DNA of 64,000 nucleotides from RUG023 sp900315435 (GTDB lineage: Bacteria > Spirochaetota > Spirochaetia > Sphaerochaetales > Sphaerochaetaceae), in the NCBI GenBank assembly GCA_902788205.1, contig CADAJJ010000002.1:45067-109066 (forward strand). Direction: 5' to 3'. The position numbers and the translations under genes are program-made. A model generated the notes under the pieces. The model saw only the letters and a program-made list of their open reading frames with translations, was not told the DNA's origin and ran no database searches. Each line of letters opens with the position of its first letter. Within the stretch, counting starts at the first letter, position 1. Shown here one piece after another: positions 45,562 through 53,681 of the stretch.

Positions 45562-45590
45562 TTGCAGAACGCCAAGCCTTCCAGTACACT
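45562..45590 (+). promoter_or_regulatory. Promoter of folC, probable leaderless transcript
   Basis: TTGCAG (45562-45567), a 17-base spacer and TACACT (45585-45590) end seven bases before the ATG at 45598. There is no SD, so translation would begin at or near the 5' end of the mRNA. Confidence 0.55.
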
Positions 45591-45597
45591 GCTAGCC

Positions 45598-46920
45598 ATG
45601 TTCAAGACCTTTCAGGAAGTCGTCTCCTTCATGGAGCAACACACGAATCTGGAGCGTTCTGCCACCGACCATTATACCACCCGGACCTATCGGCTGGACC
45701 GCATGAAGGCCCTGCTTGACCATTTCGGCCATCCGGAACGCTCCTTCAAGAGCCTCCACGTGGCGGGAAGCAAGGGCAAAGGCTCGACCAGCAGCTACCT
45801 GGCCGCCGGCCTTGCAGCCATCGGCTACCGCACGGGACTCTATCTTTCCCCCCACCTGACCGACTATCGCGAGCGGTGGATCGTCGATGGCCGTTTCGCC
45901 AGCGACCCCGACCTGGTCGAGACGGGCAACCAGATGGAAGCAGGGCTGAGGGACTTCCATTTCCGTGACGAGTGGGGCGAGTCCCGACCCACCACCTTTG
46001 AGCTGTACACCCTCTTCGCATACCTCCTCTACAAGCATCTGGGCTGCCAGTACGCCGTCTTGGAAACGGGGCTCGGCGGAAGGCTTGACGCCACCAATAC
46101 GGTAGACCCGGAGGCCGCCATCCTCTGCCCGATCGAGCTGGAGCATACCAGGATCCTGGGGGACACCATCGAGAAGATCGCCATCGAGAAGAGCAAGATC
46201 ATCATGCCCCACCGTCCGGTTTTCGTCGGGCTGGAAAAGCCGGAGGCGATGCAGGTCTTCCGTGGCGAGGCGAAGGCACAGGAAAGCACTCTGACCAGCC
46301 TGGCTGACGAGCTGGACTCGCTGGAAAGCAGGACCACGTTCCAAGGCGAAGTGGTCGACATCGCCTGGAAGAACGGCACGAGAGACCATCTGGTCCTGTC
46401 GATGATCGGCACCGTGCAGGCGCAGAATGCCGCACTTGCGCTGCTGACCCTCCGCCATCTTGGACTGTACGATGCAGGAAGCACCATTCCCGCTTTCGAA
46501 CGGAACCACCTTCCCGGCCGCTTCGAGAAAGTCTCGGAGAAACCCGCCATCTACATCGACGGCGCCCATACCGTCAACTCCCTGCAAGGACTTTTGGAGA
46601 CCTATGATGCCCTCTATCCCGACGAGGGCGGCCGGGTCGCCATCTACGGCGCGTTGCTCGACAAGGACCACAGGCACATGTGCGGCCTGATGGCGCGTTC
46701 CTTCGACCACATCATCGTCAGCACCCCGGGCACCTACAAGAAGAGCGACATCCAGGCCATCTGGCAGATTTTCCGGGAGACCGCTCCCGATAAGGATATC
46801 CGGCTGGTGCCGGACAACGCAGAGGCGCTTTCCGAGGCGAAAGCGCTTGCGGGAGAGACGGGGTCGATCCTCGTCGCTGGTTCCTTCTACCTGGGCGGAG
46901 CCATCAAGAGCCTGTTATGA
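45598..46920 (+). CDS. folC: Folylpolyglutamate/dihydrofolate synthase
   Basis: A 440-residue FolC. The ATP-binding loop is AGSKGKGSTSS, where many homologues have GTNGKGS. Further marks are the early SLHVAGSKGKGST region, LETGLGGRLDATN, the late ligase His in IYIDGAHTV, and LDKDHRHM. The enzyme adds glutamate to dihydropteroate or folates. The frame is open up to a TTG at 45562, but that TTG is part of the probable -35 box, so I prefer the ATG at 45598. The stop overlaps the ThpR start (ATGA). Confidence 0.92.
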   Translation: MFKTFQEVVSFMEQHTNLERSATDHYTTRTYRLDRMKALLDHFGHPERSFKSLHVAGSKGKGSTSSYLAAGLAAIGYRTGLYLSPHLTDYRERWIVDGRFASDPDLVETGNQMEAGLRDFHFRDEWGESRPTTFELYTLFAYLLYKHLGCQYAVLETGLGGRLDATNTVDPEAAILCPIELEHTRILGDTIEKIAIEKSKIIMPHRPVFVGLEKPEAMQVFRGEAKAQESTLTSLADELDSLESRTTFQGEVVDIAWKNGTRDHLVLSMIGTVQAQNAALALLTLRHLGLYDAGSTIPAFERNHLPGRFEKVSEKPAIYIDGAHTVNSLQGLLETYDALYPDEGGRVAIYGALLDKDHRHMCGLMARSFDHIIVSTPGTYKKSDIQAIWQIFRETAPDKDIRLVPDNAEALSEAKALAGETGSILVAGSFYLGGAIKSLL

Positions 46921-47414
46921 GACTTTTCATCGCCTTCCCTCTGGACGGCCAAGCGGCAGAGGAGGCCTTCCAATGGGAGCTTTGGCTCAAAGGCCGGTGC
47001 CGCCAAGGCTCCTTTTTCCCCAAGGAACATCTGCACGTGACCGCCGCCTTTCTCGGCGAGTGCTCCCCCTGGCAGTGCACGCAGGCCAAGGAATTCGTCT
47101 CCCAGTTCTCCTTCTTTCCCATTCCCATCCGGTTCTTCCGCTGGGAGTGCTTCCACCGGGATACCTATGTGCTGCGCTCTGACGCGCCAGAGGCCGACAT
47201 GGTGGTGGCCCGCCTGCGTCAGGGCTTGGAAGCCCTCGGCCTTCCCTTTGACCGGAAACCTTTCCGGCTCCACCTGACGCTCGGCCGCCATGTAGCGTTC
47301 CAGGGACAGCTTCCTCCGCTTTCGATTTCCACCACGCTTTCCCGCCTAGGGCTTTTCTCCTCGACCGAGATGCAGGGCAGGCGCCGCTACGCCCAGCTTT
47401 CCTCGACGAAATAG
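46917..47414 (+). CDS. thpR: RNA 2',3'-cyclic phosphodiesterase (2H family)
   Basis: A 165-residue member of the LigT/ThpR family. The two catalytic HxTx motifs are HVTAAFLG (residues 41-48) and HLTLGRH (near residue 120). These enzymes open 2',3'-cyclic phosphate ends of RNA. The start overlaps the folC stop by four bases, so translation is probably coupled. Confidence 0.92.
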   Translation: MRLFIAFPLDGQAAEEAFQWELWLKGRCRQGSFFPKEHLHVTAAFLGECSPWQCTQAKEFVSQFSFFPIPIRFFRWECFHRDTYVLRSDAPEADMVVARLRQGLEALGLPFDRKPFRLHLTLGRHVAFQGQLPPLSISTTLSRLGLFSSTEMQGRRRYAQLSSTK

Positions 47415-47416
47415 CG

Positions 47417-47422
47417 TATACT
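47417..47422 (+). promoter_or_regulatory. -10 box of a probable leaderless transcript
   Basis: TATACT ends six bases before the methyltransferase ATG at 47429. No SD is present. A -35 box at the right distance is not convincing. The methyltransferase could also be read from the folC transcript. Confidence 0.4.
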
Positions 47423-47428
47423 GGACTC

Positions 47429-48202
47429 ATGGATACCTACCAACGTTTGAACGCACACGCTTGGGATTACGAATCCCGCAAGGGAAACTTCTGGACCGTC
47501 GCGGCAACCGCCGGGCAGGTGGAGCGCGCCAAAAGCGGCCAGCCCGACATCTATCTTACCCCGGGGCACACCATCGACCAGAGCTGGATCCGGCCCTTCC
47601 TCGGCAAACGGGTCCTGTTGCTCGGCAGCGGGGGCGGACAACAGGCAGTGCTGCTTGCCGCCGCCGGTTGCCAGGTGACCGATCTGGACATCTCCCCCGC
47701 CCAGCTTGCCACGGACCGGAGCTGCGCCCGGCGTTACGGGCTGGAAATCGAGACCATCCAAGAGGACATGCAGGACCTTTCCTGTCTGGGGGACCGCACG
47801 TTCGACCTGATCTTCAACCCGACCAGCACCTGCTTCGTCCAGGACGTCGAGCGGGTCTACCAGGAATGCGCCCGGCATCTGGTCCCGAAAGGGACGCTGA
47901 TGACCAGCGCGACCAACCCTGCCATCTACCTGTTTGACGAACGCAAGGCATTGAAGAACAAGCTGGTGGTCAAGTACACCATTCCCTACAGCGACCTGCA
48001 CAGCCTAGGAAGGAAACGGCTTGAGAAGATGGAACGGGAAAACGACACCTTCGAGTTCTCCCACACCGTCGACAGCCTGGTAGGCGGTCTGTGCCGGGCC
48101 GGCTTCGTGATCACCGGATTCTCCACCGACTCATCGGACAACGAGGCTATGGACAGTTTTCTCCACGACTGCTATTTTGCCATCAGGGCACAGAAGCTAT
48201 GA
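47429..48202 (+). CDS. SAM-dependent class I methyltransferase
   Basis: A 257-residue methyltransferase. The SAM-binding motif is VLLLGSGGGQQAVLLAAAGC followed by VTDLDISPAQL, and motif IV-like FDLIFNPTSTCFVQD is clear. The N-terminus YQRLNAHAWDYESRKG is common in small-molecule methyltransferases. The substrate is unknown. It lies 14 bases behind thpR, and its stop overlaps the start of the next gene. Confidence 0.88.
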   Translation: MDTYQRLNAHAWDYESRKGNFWTVAATAGQVERAKSGQPDIYLTPGHTIDQSWIRPFLGKRVLLLGSGGGQQAVLLAAAGCQVTDLDISPAQLATDRSCARRYGLEIETIQEDMQDLSCLGDRTFDLIFNPTSTCFVQDVERVYQECARHLVPKGTLMTSATNPAIYLFDERKALKNKLVVKYTIPYSDLHSLGRKRLEKMERENDTFEFSHTVDSLVGGLCRAGFVITGFSTDSSDNEAMDSFLHDCYFAIRAQKL

Positions 48203-48993
48203 CAGACTTGATCCGGCGGGCGATACTTCCCGGTTCCGAGGATCTCAGGTTCTTCGCTGAAAGCGAGGAACAGGTTTCCTACTGGGAACACGAGGTAGCC
48301 AGGCGATTCGGGCTCTTCGGGCCGAAGAGCAAGGCCTATCAGGACGCGGAACGGAATTTGATCCAGGCGCACGTCGACGCAGGCAACTGGAACGAAGCGC
48401 TACGGCTCGCCTTGGACTGGGAGAAACGCCATTTTGGACAACTGACTGACGACCGGGCGGAAAACTTCCTGGCGCTGGGCAGTTGCTTCCTAGGCCTGCA
48501 CAAGCTGGTCGAGGCGCGCGAGGTGCTTTCCTCCCTGCTGCGCAGCACCGAACAGCCGGTTTTCGGACAGTGGACCCTCTATTACCACATCCGGGCGGTC
48601 ACCCTTTTCGCCGATTACCTGTGCGCCGCGGAAATGAAGGCGATGGACGAGGAATCGATGCGCTATCTCGCGTTTCTCAAATCCAAACAGGGCCTTGGCG
48701 ACGAAATCACCCTGACGGCGGAGATGCGCCTGCTGCTCGCCCTTTGCCAGGAGCGGCGGACAGACATGGACCATGCCCTTTCCAACTACCGGCAGGTCTA
48801 CCATTTCTGCAAGCGACGGGACCTTTTCCCCTCCCCAGCCTGCAGGATCGGGCTGCTGGCCCGTATCTACCGGATGCAGAAACGCAAGGATCTGGAAGAT
48901 GACTCGATCGAGACAAGGATGTGGATCAGGCATCTGTTGAAGCAGCACCCTGAGCTGGAACCTTCGACCCGGCGCTACATCGACGCGTCGTAA
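48199..48993 (+). CDS. Helical repeat (TPR-like) protein of unknown function
   Basis: A 264-residue protein with no membrane span or signal peptide. Repeated helix pairs such as AERNLIQAHVDAGNWNEALRLALDWEKRHFG, NFLALGSCFLGLHKLVEAREVLSSLL and ALSNYRQVYHFCKRRDLFPSPACRIGLLARIYRM suggest a TPR-like solenoid that binds other proteins. The start overlaps the methyltransferase stop (ATGA). The last 68 bases overlap the convergent ferredoxin-type gene. I do not recognise a specific family. Confidence 0.75.
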   Translation: MTDLIRRAILPGSEDLRFFAESEEQVSYWEHEVARRFGLFGPKSKAYQDAERNLIQAHVDAGNWNEALRLALDWEKRHFGQLTDDRAENFLALGSCFLGLHKLVEAREVLSSLLRSTEQPVFGQWTLYYHIRAVTLFADYLCAAEMKAMDEESMRYLAFLKSKQGLGDEITLTAEMRLLLALCQERRTDMDHALSNYRQVYHFCKRRDLFPSPACRIGLLARIYRMQKRKDLEDDSIETRMWIRHLLKQHPELEPSTRRYIDAS

Positions 48994-49810
48994 GGCTGAG
49001 CGCCCCTTCGGGACAGGCTGCGGCACACTTCCCGCAACGGATGCACAGCGACATCTGTCCGCTTCGGGCAGGGTCGAGATCCATGGGACAGGCGACGTGG
49101 CAACGCCCGCAATGGGTACACTTCCGCTCATCCCAACGCAGGCGGATCGGGCTGAGGTGGTTGCCCATGCCGTACAACGCCCCGAGCGGACAGAAATACC
49201 GGCAGAAGGGACGATAGACCACCAGGCAGATCAAGAGCAAAGCCACAAGCAGGAACAGCTTCCACGCAAAGAGCCAGGAAAGCATCGGTCGGAGTCCCTC
49301 GTTCCAGACGGCATACAGCAGTCCCCCTTCCAAGGTGCCCGCCGGACACACATAGGCGCAGAACCAATCCTTGCCGAAACCGAAGGCGTCGAGCGCAAAA
49401 AGAGGAAGCAGCACGCACAAGAACCCAAGAAAGGCGAACTTCGTTGCCCGTAGCGCCCGCTCCCCTGGCAACCGCCGGAGTTTGGGACCGAAAGGTATCT
49501 TGTGGAGGAGCTCCTGCAAGAGCCCGAACGGGCAAAGCCAGCCACAGACGAAACGTCCAAGCACTGAACCGAAGAGCGCCAACATGCCTGCCACATAGAA
49601 GAAAGAGCCAAGGTCCCTTGCGGCAAGCGAGGCTTGCAGGGAGCCCAAAGGACAGGCCGTCGTGGCCAAAGGACAGGAATAGCAATGCAGACCAGGCAGG
49701 CAGAGACGCTTGCTCCAGCCGGTAAAGAGGCGGTTTTGGGTCAGGCCATAGAGATAGCCGTTGGAAAAGGCGGCAACACAAAGTTGCAGCAAATGACGAC
49801 GCTTATCCAA
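48926..49810 (-). CDS. Polyferredoxin-like membrane protein (4Fe-4S, NapH/CcoG-like)
   Basis: A 294-residue protein with about five membrane spans and several cysteine clusters. CYSCPLATTACPLG is near the N-terminus, GRFVCGWLCPFG and CAYVCPAG are in or beside the spans, and two classic ferredoxin clusters (CTHCGRCHVACP and CIRCGKCAAACP) are at the C-terminus. It probably passes electrons across the membrane. I place the start at the TTG at 49810, which has GGAG nine bases upstream and overlaps the CXXC micro-gene's stop; an ATG at 49858 would overlap that gene more. It is the third gene of a redox operon. Confidence 0.85.
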   Translation of the reverse strand: MDKRRHLLQLCVAAFSNGYLYGLTQNRLFTGWSKRLCLPGLHCYSCPLATTACPLGSLQASLAARDLGSFFYVAGMLALFGSVLGRFVCGWLCPFGLLQELLHKIPFGPKLRRLPGERALRATKFAFLGFLCVLLPLFALDAFGFGKDWFCAYVCPAGTLEGGLLYAVWNEGLRPMLSWLFAWKLFLLVALLLICLVVYRPFCRYFCPLGALYGMGNHLSPIRLRWDERKCTHCGRCHVACPMDLDPARSGQMSLCIRCGKCAAACPEGALSLTTRRCSAGSKVPAQGAASTDA

Positions 49811-49931
49811 GGCCGATGCACTCCATGCACAGCCTTGCCGCCTTCTGCCAGACGGCATACGGACCGCCTAGGAACAGCCCGAGAGCGATCAGGCAAACGG
49901 CAAGGACGACAAGCAACGCAAGCCTTCTCAT
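49803..49931 (-). CDS. 42-residue membrane protein with CXXC motif (CD1871A-like)
   Basis: MRRLALLVVLAVCLIALGLF begins a single membrane span and the protein ends ARLCMECIGLG, with a CMEC motif just before the C-terminus. This is the form of the CD1871A family of small CXXC proteins, which in clostridia also stand between a TlpA-type thioredoxin and a ferredoxin-type membrane protein. Here the ATG overlaps the TlpA stop (ATGA), and the stop overlaps the ferredoxin gene's start. The tight overlap on both sides is strong support for a real gene. Its role is unknown; a thiol relay between the two partners is a guess. Confidence 0.8.
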   Translation of the reverse strand: MRRLALLVVLAVCLIALGLFLGGPYAVWQKAARLCMECIGLG

Positions 49932-50425
49932 CGCATCGCCTCGAACTGCTCGACCAACGCTTCCTTTGTTTGCCGTCCGTACAGGGGTCCCTCGAGGATT
50001 TCTCCGTTCGCGTCCACCCAGAATGCCGCAGGAATGCCGGAAAGGGAGTCGAGGAGCGTCGAGGAGAGTCCGGACGACGGGGCGATGGTAAGGACACGCA
50101 ACCCTGCCTTTTCCATGATCTGCTGCGCGACCTTCCGCTGGCGGGGATTGATGCCACCCTTGCTGTCCGCGAGGTCGATGCAGACGCCGATGACCTGCAC
50201 GGTGGGGTATGCGTCGGCAACTTCAGCCAAATCGGGCATCTCAGCCCGGCAAAAGCCGCACCAGGTGGCCCATACGAAGAGTAGTGTACGCTCCTTGCGA
50301 ACCAGTTGGCTGCTGGAAACCGGCATGCCGCTGAGAGCGGTCCCGGAAAAGACCGAGCGGATATTTGCCGCAAAAAGGCACGACGAAAGAAGCAACAAGG
50401 AAACCAAAAGGGATACACGTTTCAT
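49928..50425 (-). CDS. TlpA-like thioredoxin, membrane-anchored or secreted
   Basis: A 165-residue protein. It begins with a signal sequence, MKRVSLLVSLLLLSSCLFA, where LSSC could be a lipobox. The thioredoxin fold follows, with active site WATWCGFC and the cis-Pro region SGIPAAFWVD. TlpA proteins reduce or transfer thiols outside the cytoplasmic membrane. The ATG at 50425 gives the signal peptide; the open frame before it is not coding. The stop overlaps the CXXC micro-gene. Confidence 0.9.
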   Translation of the reverse strand: MKRVSLLVSLLLLSSCLFAANIRSVFSGTALSGMPVSSSQLVRKERTLLFVWATWCGFCRAEMPDLAEVADAYPTVQVIGVCIDLADSKGGINPRQRKVAQQIMEKAGLRVLTIAPSSGLSSTLLDSLSGIPAAFWVDANGEILEGPLYGRQTKEALVEQFEAMR

Positions 50426-50431
50426 GGAACA

Positions 50432-50437
50432 AGTGTA
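50432..50437 (-). promoter_or_regulatory. -10 box of a probable leaderless transcript
   Basis: TACACT on the minus strand ends six bases before the TlpA ATG at 50425, and there is no SD. The -35 region is not clear. Confidence 0.45.
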
Positions 50438-50487
50438 GCAGGCGCCCAAAGCAAAAGAAAAGGGGAATTCGCGCTTCCCCTTCCCCA

Positions 50488-50691
50488 TCACCCCTTAAAA
50501 TAGAGATGCATCAGATTTTCCCAAGTCGTCACCGTCGGATACCGGCGGACCATCGCCTGGTAGTCCTCCGGACATTTGTCCTGGAAAACCGCCCATTTCT
50601 CCTTGAGTTTGCCAGCATCCATGCGATGCGGCGTATAGATTCCGTGTCGGCGGCAGGCCTGCTCGAAATCCGTGCGGAAATTTGCCTCCAT
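50488..50691 (-). CDS. Small protein of unknown function
   Basis: 67 residues beginning MEANFRTDFEQACRRHGIYT and ending MHLYFKG. It is soluble and mixed in charge, with two cysteines. AAGGAGG six bases before the ATG is one of the best ribosome binding sites in the window, which supports a real gene. It stands alone between the redox operon and the peptidase. I do not recognise the family. Confidence 0.7.
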   Translation of the reverse strand: MEANFRTDFEQACRRHGIYTPHRMDAGKLKEKWAVFQDKCPEDYQAMVRRYPTVTTWENLMHLYFKG

Positions 50692-50885
50692 GGTTGCCTC
50701 CTTACCGGGCAATGATATCCTGTTTATGCCATTAAAGTCAATATAACATACGGTAATATAAAAAGTTAGTAATATTGACAAGCAACTCGTCATACCAAGT
50801 CCGACATACTCCAGCGGAAAAGAAAGGGCTTCTCGTTGGAGATGGGAACATCCTGCAAACAGCGCAGGTTTGCCATGGGTTCCGG

Positions 50886-51992
50886 TCACCAGTCGAGCGC
50901 GCCTTGGGCAATCTGCTTGAGATATTCCAGCGTCGCCTTGAAACCTGCCTTCAGGCTGGAGAGCTTGACCGTCTCCTGCCGGGTATGGGAGCCCGCCCCC
51001 TCGTAGATGCCAAGGCAGACCGAAGGAATGCCGACAGAAAGCGGCACGTTGCAATCGTTGGAGCCGACGCAACGCACCGGATATCCGCCGTTGTGGCGTA
51101 TCACCCGCTCGGCCAAGGCCACCAGCTGTTGCTGGTGTGCGTTTTCCAGCTTGCCGGTCGGCCGGCAACCGATGGGTTCCACCGTGAAGCGCAGGCCTCG
51201 TTCGGCGCACTCGGCGACCAGGTTCTCCAGCTGCCGACGCATCACGGCAAGCGACTCCTTGCTGGTCGCCCGGTACTCATAGGTGATCGTGCACTCGCTG
51301 GGAATCGAGTTGACCGTCGTGCCACCGGCAATCGTCCCCACATTGCAGGTGGTGAAGTCGTCCGGAGTCGTCTGTCCGGAAAGCAGGGAGATGAGCGTGG
51401 CCATGTCGACGATGGCGTTCTTCGCTCCATAGTCCCGATAGGAATGCCCGCCGGCGGTCCGGCAGGTGATCAGGTAACGCTCGCTGCCGACAGCAGTGTC
51501 CACCACCTGTCCCCAATGGGCGTCGAAGCTGGTGAAGGAATGGAGCCTTCCCTGATAGGTGGCTACCAGATGTCTGGAACCTTTCAGGTTTCCCAGCCCC
51601 TCCTCGCAGGAGTTGGCAGCGAAGACCATCGGCCTTTGGGGGACGATTCCGCTCTCCCGTAGTTCCTTGAGCGCCAGGAGCATCAGCACCAGGCTTGCCG
51701 TATCATCCCCGCAGCCAGGGCCGGTCAAAGTGTCCCCGCTCATAGCCATCGGAAGCGGCGTCATATCGCCGAAGACCACGTCGGTATGGGCGCAGAACAG
51801 GTCTACCGGTCCCGGAAGTTCGGGGTGATAGGTATAGACCACGTTCTTCGCGTCGTCAATGCAGACAGACTCGCACCCGATGTGCTCGAGCCACGCCTTG
51901 ATGAAGGCGACCCGCTGGTCCTCTTGCCCGGAAGGCGCGGGAATCGCGGCGAGTTGCAGGAGCAGGGTTTCCGTTTCTTGCTGGACATACAT
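50886..51992 (-). CDS. M20-family metallopeptidase (tripeptidase-like)
   Basis: A 368-residue peptidase of the M20 family. Metal ligands and catalytic residues are in LFCAHTDVVFGD, GCGDDTASLVL, SCEEGLGN and DAHWG, with the late His in GAGSHTRQE. The dimerisation (lid) domain is near residues 180-290. It removes N-terminal residues from small peptides or splits dipeptides in the cytoplasm. It is single; a TATACT box seven bases before the ATG suggests a leaderless mRNA. Confidence 0.9.
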   Translation of the reverse strand: MYVQQETETLLLQLAAIPAPSGQEDQRVAFIKAWLEHIGCESVCIDDAKNVVYTYHPELPGPVDLFCAHTDVVFGDMTPLPMAMSGDTLTGPGCGDDTASLVLMLLALKELRESGIVPQRPMVFAANSCEEGLGNLKGSRHLVATYQGRLHSFTSFDAHWGQVVDTAVGSERYLITCRTAGGHSYRDYGAKNAIVDMATLISLLSGQTTPDDFTTCNVGTIAGGTTVNSIPSECTITYEYRATSKESLAVMRRQLENLVAECAERGLRFTVEPIGCRPTGKLENAHQQQLVALAERVIRHNGGYPVRCVGSNDCNVPLSVGIPSVCLGIYEGAGSHTRQETVKLSSLKAGFKATLEYLKQIAQGALDW

Positions 51993-51999
51993 GGTCCGA

Positions 52000-52005
52000 A
52001 GTATA
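52000..52005 (-). promoter_or_regulatory. -10 box of a probable leaderless transcript
   Basis: TATACT on the minus strand ends seven bases before the peptidase ATG at 51992. No SD is visible and the -35 region is poor. Confidence 0.45.
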
Positions 52006-52061
52006 CCACACTATTGCCGAATCCGGCAGAACCAAAGAAAATGGGAACCCGGGAGCAATGT

Positions 52062-53681
52062 ATGGAACGCATTTGGTGGAAGGAGGGAGTGGTCTACCAG
52101 ATTTGGCCACGCTCATTCAAGGACACGAACGGGGACGGCATCGGGGACCTGCAGGGCATTATCCAGAAGCTCGATTATCTGAAGGAGCTGGGAATCGACA
52201 TCATCTGGCTCAATCCGGTCTACCAGAGCCCGATGGACGACATGGGCTACGACATCAGCGACTACCGGAAAATCTGGCCCGGCTTCGGCACCATGGATGA
52301 CTTCGACCAGTTGCTCAGGGAAGTCCACAGGCGTGGCATGCGTCTGATCATGGACCTGGTGGTCAACCACACCAGCGACGAGCACCCATGGTTTCTGGAA
52401 AGCAAGGCCAGCCGCACCAACGGCAAGGCTGACTGGTACATCTGGCGCGACGAGCCCAACAACTGGGGCTCCTACTTCGGCGGCAGCGCCTGGACCTACG
52501 TGGAGGACCGCCGCCAATACTACCTGCACACGTTCAGCAGGAAACAACCGGAACTGAACTGGGAGTGCAAGGCGGTGCGCGAGGCGGTCTGGGAGATGAT
52601 GCGGTTCTGGGGCGACAAGGGAATCGACGGCTTCCGCATGGACGTGATCAACGGCCTTTCCAAGGACACCTCCTTTCCTGACGGAAAGCTCTGGCCGACC
52701 GGTTTCGGAGACCCGACCCCCTTTGTGAAGAATGGTCCGAAAATCCATGACTATCTGCGGGAGATGAACCGGGAGGTGCTTTCCACGTACGATTGGCTGA
52801 CCGTCGGAGAAGGAAGCGGCAACACCCCCGAGGAGGGCCTGCGGTACGTTGGAGAGGACCGGCACGAGCTGGACGAGTGCTTCATCTTCACCACGATGGA
52901 GGCGCTCAAGCCAAGTCCGGCCAACGGCTACCGGATCGAGCCTTTGGACCTTGCCGCCTTCAAGCAGGAACGGGCCAGATGGATGACCGGCCTGGAACGG
53001 GGCGGCTGGAGCAGCTGCTATCTGGAGAACCATGACCTGGTGCGCAGCGTGTCCTGCTTCGGCAAGGACAATCCCCTTGCCGCGAAGATGCTGGCGACCG
53101 TGGTCCTTTTCGAGGAGGGCACTCCCTACCTCTACATGGGAGAGGAACTCGGCATGACCAACTATCCCTTCACCGAGAAAGGGCAGTTCCGTGACCTGCA
53201 GAGCAAAAGCGACTGGGACAACATGGAAAAGCTAGGTTTTTCCAAGGACCAGATCCTCAAGGTGCTCCAGCTTCAGGGTCGGGACAACGGAAGAACGCCG
53301 ATGCAGTGGACAGGTGGAGCGGAAGCCGGTTTTACCTCAGGGAAGAGCTGGATCGGGGTCAATCCGAACAAGCAGACCATCAACGTCGAATCCGAGGAGC
53401 AAGACCCTGACAGCGTCCTCTCTTTCTACAAACAGGCAATCAGGATCAGAAGACGGCACCTCGCCGCCCAGTATGGCTCTTTCTCTTTGGTCGACAAGGA
53501 TAATGGCCAGATTTACGCTTGGACACGGAGCATGGACGGGAAAACGCTGTTTGTCGCCTGCAACTTCACCGACCGGATGCAACCGTTTCCGATTCCCGCA
53601 GGAACCAAGGTGCTTGGAAACTACGATGGCATCCTGAAAGATAGGCTTCGGCCATTTGAAGCGGTGGTTGTCGCATGCTGA
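52062..53681 (+). CDS. GH13 alpha-glucosidase (oligo-1,6-glucosidase type)
   Basis: A 539-residue GH13 enzyme. It starts with WWKEGVVYQIWPRSFKDTNGDGIGDL, typical of the oligo-1,6-glucosidase/trehalose-6-phosphate hydrolase/dextran glucosidase group. The nucleophile Asp is in GFRMDVINGL, the acid/base Glu in TVGEGSG, and the third acid in LENHDLVR. The Val in the residues after the nucleophile (MDVIN) is the known mark of alpha-1,6-type specificity. GGGAG is seven bases before the ATG; the long open frame before it is not coding. It overlaps the HAD gene by seven bases, so the two form an operon. Confidence 0.92.
   Translation: MERIWWKEGVVYQIWPRSFKDTNGDGIGDLQGIIQKLDYLKELGIDIIWLNPVYQSPMDDMGYDISDYRKIWPGFGTMDDFDQLLREVHRRGMRLIMDLVVNHTSDEHPWFLESKASRTNGKADWYIWRDEPNNWGSYFGGSAWTYVEDRRQYYLHTFSRKQPELNWECKAVREAVWEMMRFWGDKGIDGFRMDVINGLSKDTSFPDGKLWPTGFGDPTPFVKNGPKIHDYLREMNREVLSTYDWLTVGEGSGNTPEEGLRYVGEDRHELDECFIFTTMEALKPSPANGYRIEPLDLAAFKQERARWMTGLERGGWSSCYLENHDLVRSVSCFGKDNPLAAKMLATVVLFEEGTPYLYMGEELGMTNYPFTEKGQFRDLQSKSDWDNMEKLGFSKDQILKVLQLQGRDNGRTPMQWTGGAEAGFTSGKSWIGVNPNKQTINVESEEQDPDSVLSFYKQAIRIRRRHLAAQYGSFSLVDKDNGQIYAWTRSMDGKTLFVACNFTDRMQPFPIPAGTKVLGNYDGILKDRLRPFEAVVVAC

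Noticed and set aside
45592..46710. 372-codon minus-strand frame opposite folC
   Set aside because: Antisense to FolC with all its motifs. No start signal or domain.
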